From CAG-103 sp048217285 (GTDB taxonomy: Bacteria > Bacillota > Clostridia > Oscillospirales > Oscillospiraceae), in assembly GCA_048217285.1 (NCBI GenBank), contig DBFWVW010000108.1, positions 1 through 8,378 of the forward strand: DNA of 8,378 bases. Reading direction: 5' to 3'. This document shows positions 1 through 6,128 of this stretch, in pieces. Below the pieces are notes generated by a model. It worked only from the letters and a program-made list of their open reading frames with translations, had not been told where the DNA came from and did not search any database. How positions within the stretch are numbered: the stretch's first letter is position 1; each line of letters opens with the position of its first letter. Made by a program: the position numbers and the translations under genes.

Positions 1-27
1 TATTTTTGCCTATTATTAAATTTATGG

Positions 28-56
28 TTGCAAAATAAGTTTTTCTGTGCTATACT
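28..56 (+). promoter_or_regulatory. Sigma-A-type promoter of the element regulator gene
   Basis: A TTGCAA -35 box (28-33) and a TATACT -10 box (51-56) are separated by exactly 17 bases. The -10 is preceded by TGTGC, giving an extended -10 (TG at 48-49). This sits just upstream of the ribosome binding site of the XRE-type regulator. The sequence TTTTGC at 4-9 is the inverted complement of GCAAAA at 30-35, which overlaps the -35; this could be an autorepressor operator, but that is inference only. Confidence 0.7.
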
Positions 57-65
57 ATCATCAAT

Positions 66-71
66 AGGAGG
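66..71 (+). promoter_or_regulatory. Shine-Dalgarno site that fixes a TTG start at 80
   Basis: A perfect AGGAGG lies at 66-71, followed by 8 bases and then TTG at 80. The alternative in-frame GTG at 71 overlaps this site and is too close to be served by it, so the TTG start is preferred. Confidence 0.7.
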
Positions 72-79
72 TGAAAACC

Positions 80-766
80 TTGAAACAAGAAATTACATTC
101 ACCGCAAAACAGGTCGGTGAACGAGTGAAAGAACGCCGAACAGAGTTAAACTTAACAATGCCCGAACTTGGTAAGCGTGTCGGAGTAAACAAATCTACCA
201 TTCAGAGATATGAAGCGGACGGTGTAGACCCGAAGCGTACAATGATTATCAACGGACTGGCAGAAGCACTCCTGACCACTCCCGAATGGCTGACAGGACT
301 TTCCGAAGATAAGGAATACGACAGCCGCACTTTATGTGCAAAGGATATGGAGGAACATATCAAAAATTATCTTGATACCGTTTCTTCTGTGGTAAAGGGA
401 GAACCGCACCAACAGCTGCTCACCACATTCCTCGGAAAGATGATTGACCTCTATACGGTTATGACTTATCACTTTGCAGACGCTATGGCTGAGGTTGACC
501 GTGTAGCGGAGGACGAGGGCTTAAAGCAGTCCTTACGCCGCTATGCGATTGAGTCAGGGGCGATTATGGAAAGAGTTTACCGTAAAGAAATGGAACTTCC
601 TATCGAGAATATGAAGCAGTTTTTAGATGGAATTTTACATATCTACGATGAGGGACGCACCGCTGTAAAGATGGGCGACCTGTTCGGGATAGTGACAGCA
701 GCCGAGGAAAGGGTTGCTGAAAAAGAAAAATTCCGTGGCACTTTGACAAGTGAAAATGCCGATTGA
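80..766 (+). CDS. XRE-family (Cro/CI-type) helix-turn-helix regulator of the mobile element
   Basis: This is probably a DNA-binding transcriptional regulator controlling element genes. From the TTG at 80 it is 228 residues. Residues about 12-71 form a Cro/CI-type helix-turn-helix domain (VGERVKERR, then MPELGKRVGVNKSTIQRYE, then the family-typical EWLTGLSED). The remaining ~155 residues look helical and charged, and I do not recognise a domain there. There is no LexA-like Ser/Lys protease signature, so induction by self-cleavage is not supported. The gene lies 87 bases upstream of the integrase on the same strand, typical of integrative elements, where such proteins often repress integration/excision or transfer genes. 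Codon use is AT-rich, unlike the his genes. The exact regulatory target is unknown. Starting at GTG 71 would add three residues. Confidence 0.8.
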   Translation: MKQEITFTAKQVGERVKERRTELNLTMPELGKRVGVNKSTIQRYEADGVDPKRTMIINGLAEALLTTPEWLTGLSEDKEYDSRTLCAKDMEEHIKNYLDTVSSVVKGEPHQQLLTTFLGKMIDLYTVMTYHFADAMAEVDRVAEDEGLKQSLRRYAIESGAIMERVYRKEMELPIENMKQFLDGILHIYDEGRTAVKMGDLFGIVTAAEERVAEKEKFRGTLTSENAD

Positions 767-779
767 CATTCATCGGCAT
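756..779 (+). repeat. Inverted repeat (hairpin) spanning the regulator stop codon
   Basis: ATGCCGAT (756-763) and ATCGGCAT (772-779) are perfect 8-bp inverted complements around an 8-base loop that holds the TGA stop of the regulator. No T-run follows on the + strand, so it is a poor intrinsic terminator. It may be an attenuating hairpin or a protein-binding palindrome in front of the integrase gene. Confidence 0.5.
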
Positions 780-792
780 AAGTGACACTATT
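763..792 (+). promoter_or_regulatory. Possible promoter of the integrase gene
   Basis: A consensus TTGACA box (763-768) lies 85 bases before the integrase start. The best -10 candidates are weak: CACTAT at 786-791 with 17-base spacing, or ACTATT at 787-792 with 18. A second TTGACA at 743-748 has no evident -10. GTGACA (782-787) and TGTCAC (810-815) form an inverted repeat that could be an operator. Low expression from a weak -10 would fit a repressed integrase, but read-through from the regulator promoter is an alternative. Confidence 0.3.
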
Positions 793-853
793 ACTTTACG
801 CACACCATATGTCACAGTCCCGATTGCCACGGATAGAAAGGAGAAATTTATCT

Positions 854-2152
854 ATGGCAAAAGGTTCTGTAAGAAAAAAAGGTAAAAAGTGGTACGCACG
901 CTTCTATATCGAAGATGAAAGCGGCAGAAAAGTACAGAAAGAGTTTGTGGGAACAGAAAGCAAGTCTGAAACAGAAGCCCTGCTCAGAAAAGCAATCGCT
1001 GACTATGAGGAAAAGAAGTTTGTCGGGAAAGCCGAAAACATCACGGTTGGCGAAATGCTGGATATGTGGGTAGAGGAAGAACTGAAGCCCGGCAGCCTTA
1101 GCAACGGTACGGTTATGGCATATATGGCGGCAGTCAAAAAGATTAAAAAATATCCCATTGGCAGCCGAAAACTGAAAACCGTGACTGCCGACCATTTACA
1201 GTCGTTTATCGACCTGATGAGTTACGGAGGGATAAATCCTGGCGGTACAACTTCAAAGCCGATGAGTAAAGGCTATATGCTGCAATTCTCGGCGGTACTG
1301 CAAAATTCATTTCGTTTTGCTGTATTTCCGAAAAGGCTGATAACCTTTAACCCGATGCAGTATGTGAAGTTGCGTGGCAGAAAAGAGGAAACAGATATTT
1401 TCTCGGACAGCGAAGAAGATATTGTTCCTGTTCCTACCATTACACACGGGGAATACCAAAAACTGACGGACTTCTTAACCCAAAAGAAACACCCTGCGTT
1501 GCTTGCGGTGCAGATAGCCTACTATGCAGGCTTGCGTATCGGAGAGGTCTGCGGTCTGACTTGGCAGGACATCAACCTTGACGAGCAGTATCTAACCGTA
1601 AGACGCAGTATGCGGTACAATGGCACAAGGCATAAGCACGAAGTCGGCACGACAAAACGCAGTAAAGTCCGTACCGTTGATTTCTGTGACACATTGGCGG
1701 ACATCTTACGGAAAGTAAAAACAGAACAGCATAAAAACCGTTTCCTTTATGGCGAACTGTATCATCTGAACTACTGTAAGACGGTCAAAGAAAAAGGGCG
1801 TACTTATTATGAGGTTTACAGTCTGCAAAGAACACAGGAAACGCCCGAAAATGACAGAGAATTATCCTTTGTCTGCTTAAAAGAGGACGGTGCTTTTGTT
1901 TCTGCAAGTGCAGTCGGTCAGATTTGCCGCAAGGCAAAAGCAGAGGTTGAGGGATTGGAGGACTTTCATTTCCACACACTCCGCCATACCTACACAAGCA
2001 ATCTGCTTTCGGGCGGTGCAAAACCCAAAGATGTGCAGGAACTTCTCGGACACTCTGATGTCAGTACCACAATGAACATTTATGCCCACTCTACCAGAGA
2101 AGCGAAGCGGACTTCCGCAAGGCTCTTGGATAAGGTTGTGGGCGAAGCATAA
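854..2152 (+). CDS. int: Tyrosine recombinase / site-specific integrase of an integrative element
   Basis: It catalyses integration and excision of the element by strand exchange at att sites. The ATG at 854 is chosen because AAAGGAG (837-843) lies 10 bases upstream and the N-terminus MAKGSVRKKGKKW is typical of this family; an upstream in-frame start at 782 has no such support. The product is 432 residues, a normal length. The N-terminal ~60 residues look like an arm-type DNA-binding (AP2-like) domain. A SAM-like core-binding domain covers about 62-170. The C-terminal catalytic domain covers about 195-430. The full catalytic set is visible: Arg228 (GLRIGE), Lys268 (TTKRSK), His374 and Arg377 (HTLRHTY), His400 (LLGHSD) and nucleophile Tyr410 (NIYAHS). 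It therefore looks active. Its stop is about 120 bases from the hisD fragment, the usual position for an integrase next to its attachment site. It resembles integrases of Clostridia ICEs, not that of Tn916 itself. Confidence 0.95.
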   Translation: MAKGSVRKKGKKWYARFYIEDESGRKVQKEFVGTESKSETEALLRKAIADYEEKKFVGKAENITVGEMLDMWVEEELKPGSLSNGTVMAYMAAVKKIKKYPIGSRKLKTVTADHLQSFIDLMSYGGINPGGTTSKPMSKGYMLQFSAVLQNSFRFAVFPKRLITFNPMQYVKLRGRKEETDIFSDSEEDIVPVPTITHGEYQKLTDFLTQKKHPALLAVQIAYYAGLRIGEVCGLTWQDINLDEQYLTVRRSMRYNGTRHKHEVGTTKRSKVRTVDFCDTLADILRKVKTEQHKNRFLYGELYHLNYCKTVKEKGRTYYEVYSLQRTQETPENDRELSFVCLKEDGAFVSASAVGQICRKAKAEVEGLEDFHFHTLRHTYTSNLLSGGAKPKDVQELLGHSDVSTTMNIYAHSTREAKRTSARLLDKVVGEA

Positions 2153-2156
2153 AAAA

Positions 2157-2194
2157 TTCCCTTGTTTCGGCTCATAAGGGCAAAAACAAGGGAA
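2157..2194 (-). terminator. Hairpin after int, intrinsic-terminator-like on the minus strand
   Basis: TTCCCTTGTTT (2157-2167) and AAACAAGGGAA (2184-2194) form a perfect 11-bp stem with a 16-base loop. Read on the minus strand the stem is followed by TTTTTT (complement of 2151-2156), the form of an intrinsic terminator protecting int from antisense transcription arriving from the chromosome. On the + strand it begins 5 bases after the int stop but lacks a downstream U-run, so termination of int itself would be weaker. A recombinase or accessory-protein site is the alternative. Confidence 0.5.
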
Positions 2195-2206
2195 AATACA
2201 TAAGGT

Positions 2207-2220
2207 TTTGATATTTGATA
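2207..2220. repeat. Tandem heptamer TTTGATA x2, possible integrase arm site
   Basis: TTTGATA occurs twice head to tail (2207-2213 and 2214-2220) between int and the junction. Short direct repeats here often are arm-type integrase or excisionase sites. The hexamer ATAAGG also recurs at 2130, 2174 and 2200. The assignment as binding sites is inference. Confidence 0.3.
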
Positions 2221-2229
2221 GGCGGTAAG

Positions 2230-2245
2230 CCTTGAAAAATCAAGG
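2230..2245. repeat. Small inverted repeat near the element end
   Basis: CCTTGA (2230-2235) and TCAAGG (2240-2245) pair perfectly around an AAAA loop, about 35-40 bases inside the junction. It could be a protein-binding site or a small RNA hairpin, and no function is assigned. Confidence 0.3.
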
Positions 2246-2267
2246 AATTTCGGAAGATTGAATTTTT

Positions 2268-2295
2268 AATAACAATTTACCTACTATTCTGCCAG
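2268..2295. other. Element/chromosome junction (attachment site region)
   Basis: AT-rich element sequence (AATTTTTAATAACAATTT) gives way here to GC-rich hisD codons. The hisD reading frame is open only after the TAA at 2270-2272, and the encoded residues fit HisD from about QFTYYS onward. The crossover core should therefore lie within roughly 2270-2290. Exact core bases cannot be set without the other end of the element or an uninserted allele. Confidence 0.55.
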
Positions 2296-2395
2296 CGCGC
2301 TCGAGGCCGTTGCAGATAAGATCGCCTACTTTGCCAACAAGGAGGGACTCGACGGACACGCCAAGAGCGTGCTCAGTCGTTTCGGAAAGCTATGA
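2273..2395 (+). pseudogene. hisD: 3' fragment of hisD (histidinol dehydrogenase), cut off by the element
   Basis: The frame ending in TGA at 2393-2395 encodes 40 residues matching the HisD C-terminus: QFTYYSASALEAV, then ADKIAYFANKEGLDGHAKSV, then LSRFGKL. HisD (EC 1.1.1.23) oxidises L-histidinol to L-histidine with NAD+. The His in GLDGH (codon 2357-2359) aligns with E. coli His419, a zinc ligand of the family. There is no ATG, GTG or TTG before 2369 in this frame and a stop lies at 2270, so the piece cannot be translated alone. The TGA overlaps the hisC ATG (ATGA), the original operon junction. The other ~390 residues should lie beyond the far end of the element, outside the window. They may be truncated there, or may have an element-supplied replacement tail. 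Confidence 0.85.
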
Positions 2396-3459
2396 GCCGT
2401 TATTTTACGCAGCGGTTTGCGGCGCTGGTGCCATATGTGCCCGGCGAGCAGCCGCGGGATCAGCAATATGTGAAGCTGAACACGAATGAGTCGCCGTTTC
2501 CGCCGTCGGCGTCCGTGGAGCTTGCAGTAGAGGCCGAGAGCCGGAAGCTGCAGCTCTATTCCGACCCCGAGTGCACCGACCTGCGCGCCAAAATGGTGGA
2601 GGTGTTTGGCGTGCAGCCGCAGCAGGTGCTTATGACCAACGGATCGGATGAGCTGCTGAACCTCGCATTCATGGCTTTCGCCGATGAGGAACATCCACTG
2701 GCCTTTGCCGATATCACCTATGGCTTTTACCCTGTGATTGCGGATCTGAACCACATCCCATACACGGAGATCCCGCTTCGGGAGGACTTTCGTCTCGACC
2801 CGGAGGACTATCTCGGCATCGGTAAGACCATCGTCATCACGAACCCGAACGCGCCAACCGGATTGAGCCTGCCTCTGACCGCCATCGAGAAGATCCTTCA
2901 GTGCAATCCGGACAACATCGTCATTGTCGACGAAGCGTATGTCGACTTCGGCGCCGAGAGTGCTGTCCGGCTCGTGGACAAGTATGAGAATCTGCTTGTT
3001 GCCGGCACGTTTTCCAAATCCCGCTCGCTCGCGGGCGCGCGGCTCGGCTTCGGCATCGGCAGCGCGCAGCTCATCGCTGATCTCAACACCATCAAGTATG
3101 CCATGAACCCCTACACCGTCAACCGCATGACGGCGGCGGCCGGCATTGCGGCGCTGGCGGATAACGAATACTACATGGCCAACTGCCGCACGATCATGGC
3201 CACCCGGGCGTGGACGTTGGCACAGCTTGAATCACTCGGCTTCGCGGTTCTGCCGTCGCAGGCAAACTTTGTCTTTGCAAAATCCGATCGCATCGGCGGC
3301 GCGGCCCTGTATCAGGCGCTCAAAACGCACGGTGTGCTCGTGCGTCACTTTGACAAAGCACGCATTCGCGATTATAACCGCATCACGATCGGCACGATGG
3401 CACAGATGCAGATTCTGATTGCGGCAATCCGAAATATTCTTGAGGAGGCGGCGTTATGA
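2392..3459 (+). CDS. hisC: Histidinol-phosphate aminotransferase
   Basis: This PLP enzyme (EC 2.6.1.9) converts imidazole acetol phosphate plus glutamate to L-histidinol phosphate and 2-oxoglutarate in the cytoplasm. It is a 355-residue class I/II fold aminotransferase of normal length. Visible motifs are LNTNESPF (29-36), NGSDELL (83-89), TYGFYP (109-114), NPNAPTG (151-157), DEAYVDF (180-186) and the PLP-lysine segment TFSKSRSLAGARLG with Lys209. The C-terminal Arg330 (NRITIG) fits the substrate-carboxylate/phosphate-binding arginine. The ATG overlaps the hisD stop, and only a weak GGA-type ribosome binding site (2384-2386) precedes it, so translation probably depended on coupling to hisD, which the insertion has removed. 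HisC versus other family aminotransferases is settled by the his context. Confidence 0.95.
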   Translation: MSRYFTQRFAALVPYVPGEQPRDQQYVKLNTNESPFPPSASVELAVEAESRKLQLYSDPECTDLRAKMVEVFGVQPQQVLMTNGSDELLNLAFMAFADEEHPLAFADITYGFYPVIADLNHIPYTEIPLREDFRLDPEDYLGIGKTIVITNPNAPTGLSLPLTAIEKILQCNPDNIVIVDEAYVDFGAESAVRLVDKYENLLVAGTFSKSRSLAGARLGFGIGSAQLIADLNTIKYAMNPYTVNRMTAAAGIAALADNEYYMANCRTIMATRAWTLAQLESLGFAVLPSQANFVFAKSDRIGGAALYQALKTHGVLVRHFDKARIRDYNRITIGTMAQMQILIAAIRNILEEAAL

Positions 3460-4046
3460 GAACGGCGGCCATCACACGAACCACTGCGGAAACGGATATC
3501 ACGCTCACACTCAGCCTCGACGGCCGCGGCATTGCGCAAATCGACACCGGCTGCGGTTTCCTTGACCATATGCTCACACTATTTGCCCGGCATGGCCGCT
3601 TTGATCTGGCCGTGACCTGTAAGGGTGATACCTATGTGGACTATCACCACACGACGGAGGACATCGGTATCTGCCTCGGCAAGGCCTTTGCGCAGGCGCT
3701 GGGCAGCAAAAAGGGGATCGCGCGCTACGGCGACACGCTCCTGCCCATGGATGAAGCGCTCATTCTCTCGGCGGTCGATATCTCCGGCAGAGGGGAACTG
3801 TATTACAGCCTGAGCATTCCGGCGGAAAAGGTCGGCGATTTTGATACGGAACTCTGCGAGGAGTTTTGGCGCGCGTTCGCGCGCGACGCCGGTGTAACGC
3901 TGCACCTGCAGCAGCTCGCCGGGCGCAATGCGCACCACATGATCGAGGGGGCGTTCAAGTCGGCAGCGCGCAGTCTGCGTGCCGCCGTCGCCATGGATGC
4001 GGCCTTTGCGGATGAGGTGCCGTCTACGAAAGGAATGTTGGCATGA
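3456..4046 (+). CDS. hisB: Imidazoleglycerol-phosphate dehydratase (monofunctional)
   Basis: It dehydrates imidazole glycerol phosphate to imidazole acetol phosphate (EC 4.2.1.19) using a Mn2+ site. At 196 residues it is the short monofunctional form, without the N-terminal HAD phosphatase of the E. coli bifunctional protein. Family signatures are GFLDHML (34-40), HHTTED (64-69), HHMIEGAFKSAARSLR (160-175) and PSTKG (189-193), which include the metal-binding His/Glu residues. The start overlaps the hisC stop as ATGA, and AGGAGG (3443-3448) stands 7 bases upstream. The missing histidinol-phosphatase activity is supplied by the PHP protein encoded later in the operon. Confidence 0.97.
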   Translation: MRTAAITRTTAETDITLTLSLDGRGIAQIDTGCGFLDHMLTLFARHGRFDLAVTCKGDTYVDYHHTTEDIGICLGKAFAQALGSKKGIARYGDTLLPMDEALILSAVDISGRGELYYSLSIPAEKVGDFDTELCEEFWRAFARDAGVTLHLQQLAGRNAHHMIEGAFKSAARSLRAAVAMDAAFADEVPSTKGMLA

Positions 4047-4660
4047 TCGCAGTCATTGATTACGGTGTCGGGAATTTGTTTTCCCTCTGTTCTTCGCTGC
4101 GCAGCATTGGCGCGGAAACCGTTGTTACGGCGGAACCTGCGCAGCTGCGTGCGGCGGACAAGCTGATCCTCCCCGGCGTCGGCGCCTTCGCCGATGCGGC
4201 ACGGAAGCTGCGCGACAGCGGCCTCGACCGCGTGATCTGCGCGGAAGCGGCGGCCGGGAAAGAGATTCTGGGTATTTGTCTTGGTATGCAGCTGCTGTTT
4301 GAAAAAAGCTATGAATACGGCGAGCATACGGGCCTCGGCCTGCTGCGCGGCAGCGTTGTGCCGATGGAAGGCAAGCTCCCGCCGGAGCTGAAGATTCCGC
4401 ACATAGGCTGGAATGCCCTGAAATTTCAAAAACAGAGCGCGCTGTTCCGGAATATTTCTGACGGTGACTGCGTCTATTTTGTCCACTCCTATTATGTGGC
4501 CGGCTGCGCCGAAAGCGTGATTGCAACCACAGAATACGGTATTGACCTGACTGCCGCCGTGGAACAGGGAAACGTCAAGGGCTGCCAGTTCCACCCGGAA
4601 AAGAGCGGCCGCGTAGGGCTGAACATTTTGCGTGCTTTCTGCGAGGGGGAGACGGTATGA
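4043..4660 (+). CDS. hisH: Imidazole glycerol phosphate synthase, glutamine amidotransferase subunit
   Basis: HisH hydrolyses glutamine and channels ammonia to HisF in the heterodimeric IGP synthase (EC 4.3.2.10). The 205-residue class I amidotransferase is of usual length. It has DYGVGNL (6-12), the oxyanion-strand LPGVGAF (43-49), the nucleophile elbow GICLGMQLLF with Cys79, and the catalytic His184/Glu186 in QFHPEKS. It overlaps the hisB stop by ATGA, has AGGA at 4031-4034, and overlaps hisA at its end. Its position between hisB and hisA, with hisF one gene later, is a classic arrangement. Confidence 0.97.
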   Translation: MIAVIDYGVGNLFSLCSSLRSIGAETVVTAEPAQLRAADKLILPGVGAFADAARKLRDSGLDRVICAEAAAGKEILGICLGMQLLFEKSYEYGEHTGLGLLRGSVVPMEGKLPPELKIPHIGWNALKFQKQSALFRNISDGDCVYFVHSYYVAGCAESVIATTEYGIDLTAAVEQGNVKGCQFHPEKSGRVGLNILRAFCEGETV

Positions 4661-5370
4661 TCCTATTTCCCGCAATTGATTTATACGAAAAAAAGGCGGT
4701 CCGTCTGCTCAAGGGGGATTACCGACAGATGACGGTCTACAGCGACGACCCGCTGGCCGTGGCGCAGGATTTCGCGCGCCAGGGCGCCACGCATATCCAC
4801 ATGGTCGATCTCGAGGGCGCGCGTGACGGCACCACACCGAATCTGGATGTGGTCCGTCAGATCGCAGCCCAGACGCCGCTGTTCGTCGAGATCGGCGGCG
4901 GCATTCGCAACATGGCAACGGTGCAGCTGTATCTGGACGCAGGGATTCAGCGTGTGATTCTCGGTACAGCTGCCGTGCAGGACGAGGCGTTTTTGACACA
5001 GGCGGTCGCCGCCTATGGCGCACGAATTGCAGTCGGTGCAGATGTCCGGGATGGACGCATTGCCATCCGCGGCTGGCTGGAGACGGCGGACGTGACGCTC
5101 GACGCATTTTTCGACCGCGTGCAGGCGCTCGGTGTGCAGACCGTCATCTGCACGGACATTTCCCGGGATGGAGCCATGCGCGGCGCGAACCAGTCGTTGT
5201 ACCGGCAGCTGTCACAGAAGTATTCCCTGAACATCACAGCGTCCGGCGGCGTTTCCAGTCTGGATGATGTGCGCGCGCTGCGACAGATGGGGCTCTATGG
5301 CGCTATCATTGGCAAGGCATATTATACCGGCGCGATGGATCTTGCGCAGGCAATTGAGGTGGCACGATGA
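4657..5370 (+). CDS. hisA: ProFAR isomerase (phosphoribosylformimino-AICAR ribotide isomerase)
   Basis: HisA performs the Amadori rearrangement of ProFAR to PRFAR (EC 5.3.1.16). The 237-residue (beta/alpha)8 barrel has the acid/base pair Asp8 (PAIDL) and Asp129 (VGADVRDG). Its two phosphate-binding halves are IGGGIR (79-84) and ASGGVSS (195-201). It shows TDISRDGAMRGAN (166-178), typical of HisA, not the HisF-type TDGV loop. It overlaps hisH upstream and hisF downstream by ATGA, with a purine-rich GAGGGGGAG site just before the start. I see no sign of the dual HisA/TrpF (PriA) form, but a dual role cannot be excluded by reading alone. Confidence 0.97.
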   Translation: MILFPAIDLYEKKAVRLLKGDYRQMTVYSDDPLAVAQDFARQGATHIHMVDLEGARDGTTPNLDVVRQIAAQTPLFVEIGGGIRNMATVQLYLDAGIQRVILGTAAVQDEAFLTQAVAAYGARIAVGADVRDGRIAIRGWLETADVTLDAFFDRVQALGVQTVICTDISRDGAMRGANQSLYRQLSQKYSLNITASGGVSSLDDVRALRQMGLYGAIIGKAYYTGAMDLAQAIEVAR

Positions 5371-6122
5371 TTACCAAACGCATCATACCCTGTCTCGATG
5401 TGAAAGACGGCAGGGTCGTTAAGGGCGTCAATTTTGCAGGGCTGGCGGATGTTTCCTCGCCCATTGAGCTGGCACGGTATTATTCCGAGCACGGCGCGGA
5501 TGAGCTGGTGTTTTACGACATTACGGCTTCCGTCGAAGATCGACAGTTGTTCACGGATATCCTGCGTGAGGTCGCGAGCCAAATCTTTATTCCGCTCACG
5601 GTTGGCGGCGATATCAACACCGTTGACGATTTCGACCGTGTACTCAAATGCGGCGCGGACAAGGTCAGCGTCAATTCTGGAGCTATCCGCAATCCGGAGC
5701 TGATCCGGGCGGCAGCTGAGCGCTACGGCAACCAGTGCGTGGTCATTTCTGCCGATGTCAAGCGTGTAGACGGGGAATTTCGCGTGTTTGCCAAGGGCGG
5801 CCGAGAGGACACCGGCATGGAGGCCGTCAGCTGGATCCAAAAATGCGTAGCCCTCGGCGCGGGGGAAGTCGTCGTCAATTCCATCGATACCGACGGTGTG
5901 AAACAAGGCTTTGACCTTCCAATGCTACAGGCAGTGTGCGCGGCGGTGAATGTGCCGGTGATTGCCTCCGGCGGCGCGGGCAGCATCGCGGACTTTGTGG
6001 AGCTGTTTCAAAAAGTTCCGGCAGTCGACGCCGGCCTGGCTGCGTCCATTTTCCACTTTGGCGAGGTGAAGATCCCCAAACTCAAACAGGCGCTGCGCGC
6101 TGAGAACATCAATGTGAGGTGA
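5367..6122 (+). CDS. hisF: Imidazole glycerol phosphate synthase, cyclase subunit
   Basis: HisF uses ammonia from HisH to convert PRFAR to imidazole glycerol phosphate and AICAR. The 251-residue (beta/alpha)8 barrel is of normal length, with catalytic Asp11 (CLDVKDGRVVKG) and Asp130 (SADVKRVDGEF). It also has FYDITAS (49-55), VNSGAIRNP (102-110), SIDTDGVKQGFD (172-183), ASGGAGS (200-206) and AASIFHFGE (225-233). One oddity is TVGGDIN at 78-84, where the family normally has VGGGI: the third Gly of this phosphate-binding loop is Asp82 (codon GAT). It overlaps hisA by ATGA, with TGAGGTG at 5355-5361. The AICAR released is the substrate of the genes at the end of the operon. Confidence 0.96.
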   Translation: MITKRIIPCLDVKDGRVVKGVNFAGLADVSSPIELARYYSEHGADELVFYDITASVEDRQLFTDILREVASQIFIPLTVGGDINTVDDFDRVLKCGADKVSVNSGAIRNPELIRAAAERYGNQCVVISADVKRVDGEFRVFAKGGREDTGMEAVSWIQKCVALGAGEVVVNSIDTDGVKQGFDLPMLQAVCAAVNVPVIASGGAGSIADFVELFQKVPAVDAGLAASIFHFGEVKIPKLKQALRAENINVR

Positions 6123-6128
6123 AACATC

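Noticed and set aside
782..853. A longer N-terminus for the integrase starting at 782
   Set aside because: There is no ribosome site in front of it and the extra residues do not look like integrase. AAAGGAG is correctly placed before ATG 854.
2230..2245. Intrinsic terminator at the CCTTGA/TCAAGG repeat
   Set aside because: The 6-bp stem is AT-rich and weak and has no adequate U-run directly after it, so it is listed only as a repeat.
1..2280. The element as Tn916 itself
   Set aside because: The integrase sequence differs clearly from Tn916 Int as I know it, and no Tn916 xis or coupling-sequence arrangement is seen. Only membership of the tyrosine recombinase family is supported.
3803..4675. 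A 290-codon open frame on the minus strand across hisB/hisH
   Set aside because: It overlaps hisH and the end of hisB, both of which carry complete catalytic motifs. The frame has no recognisable domain and is an expected by-product of GC-rich codon use.
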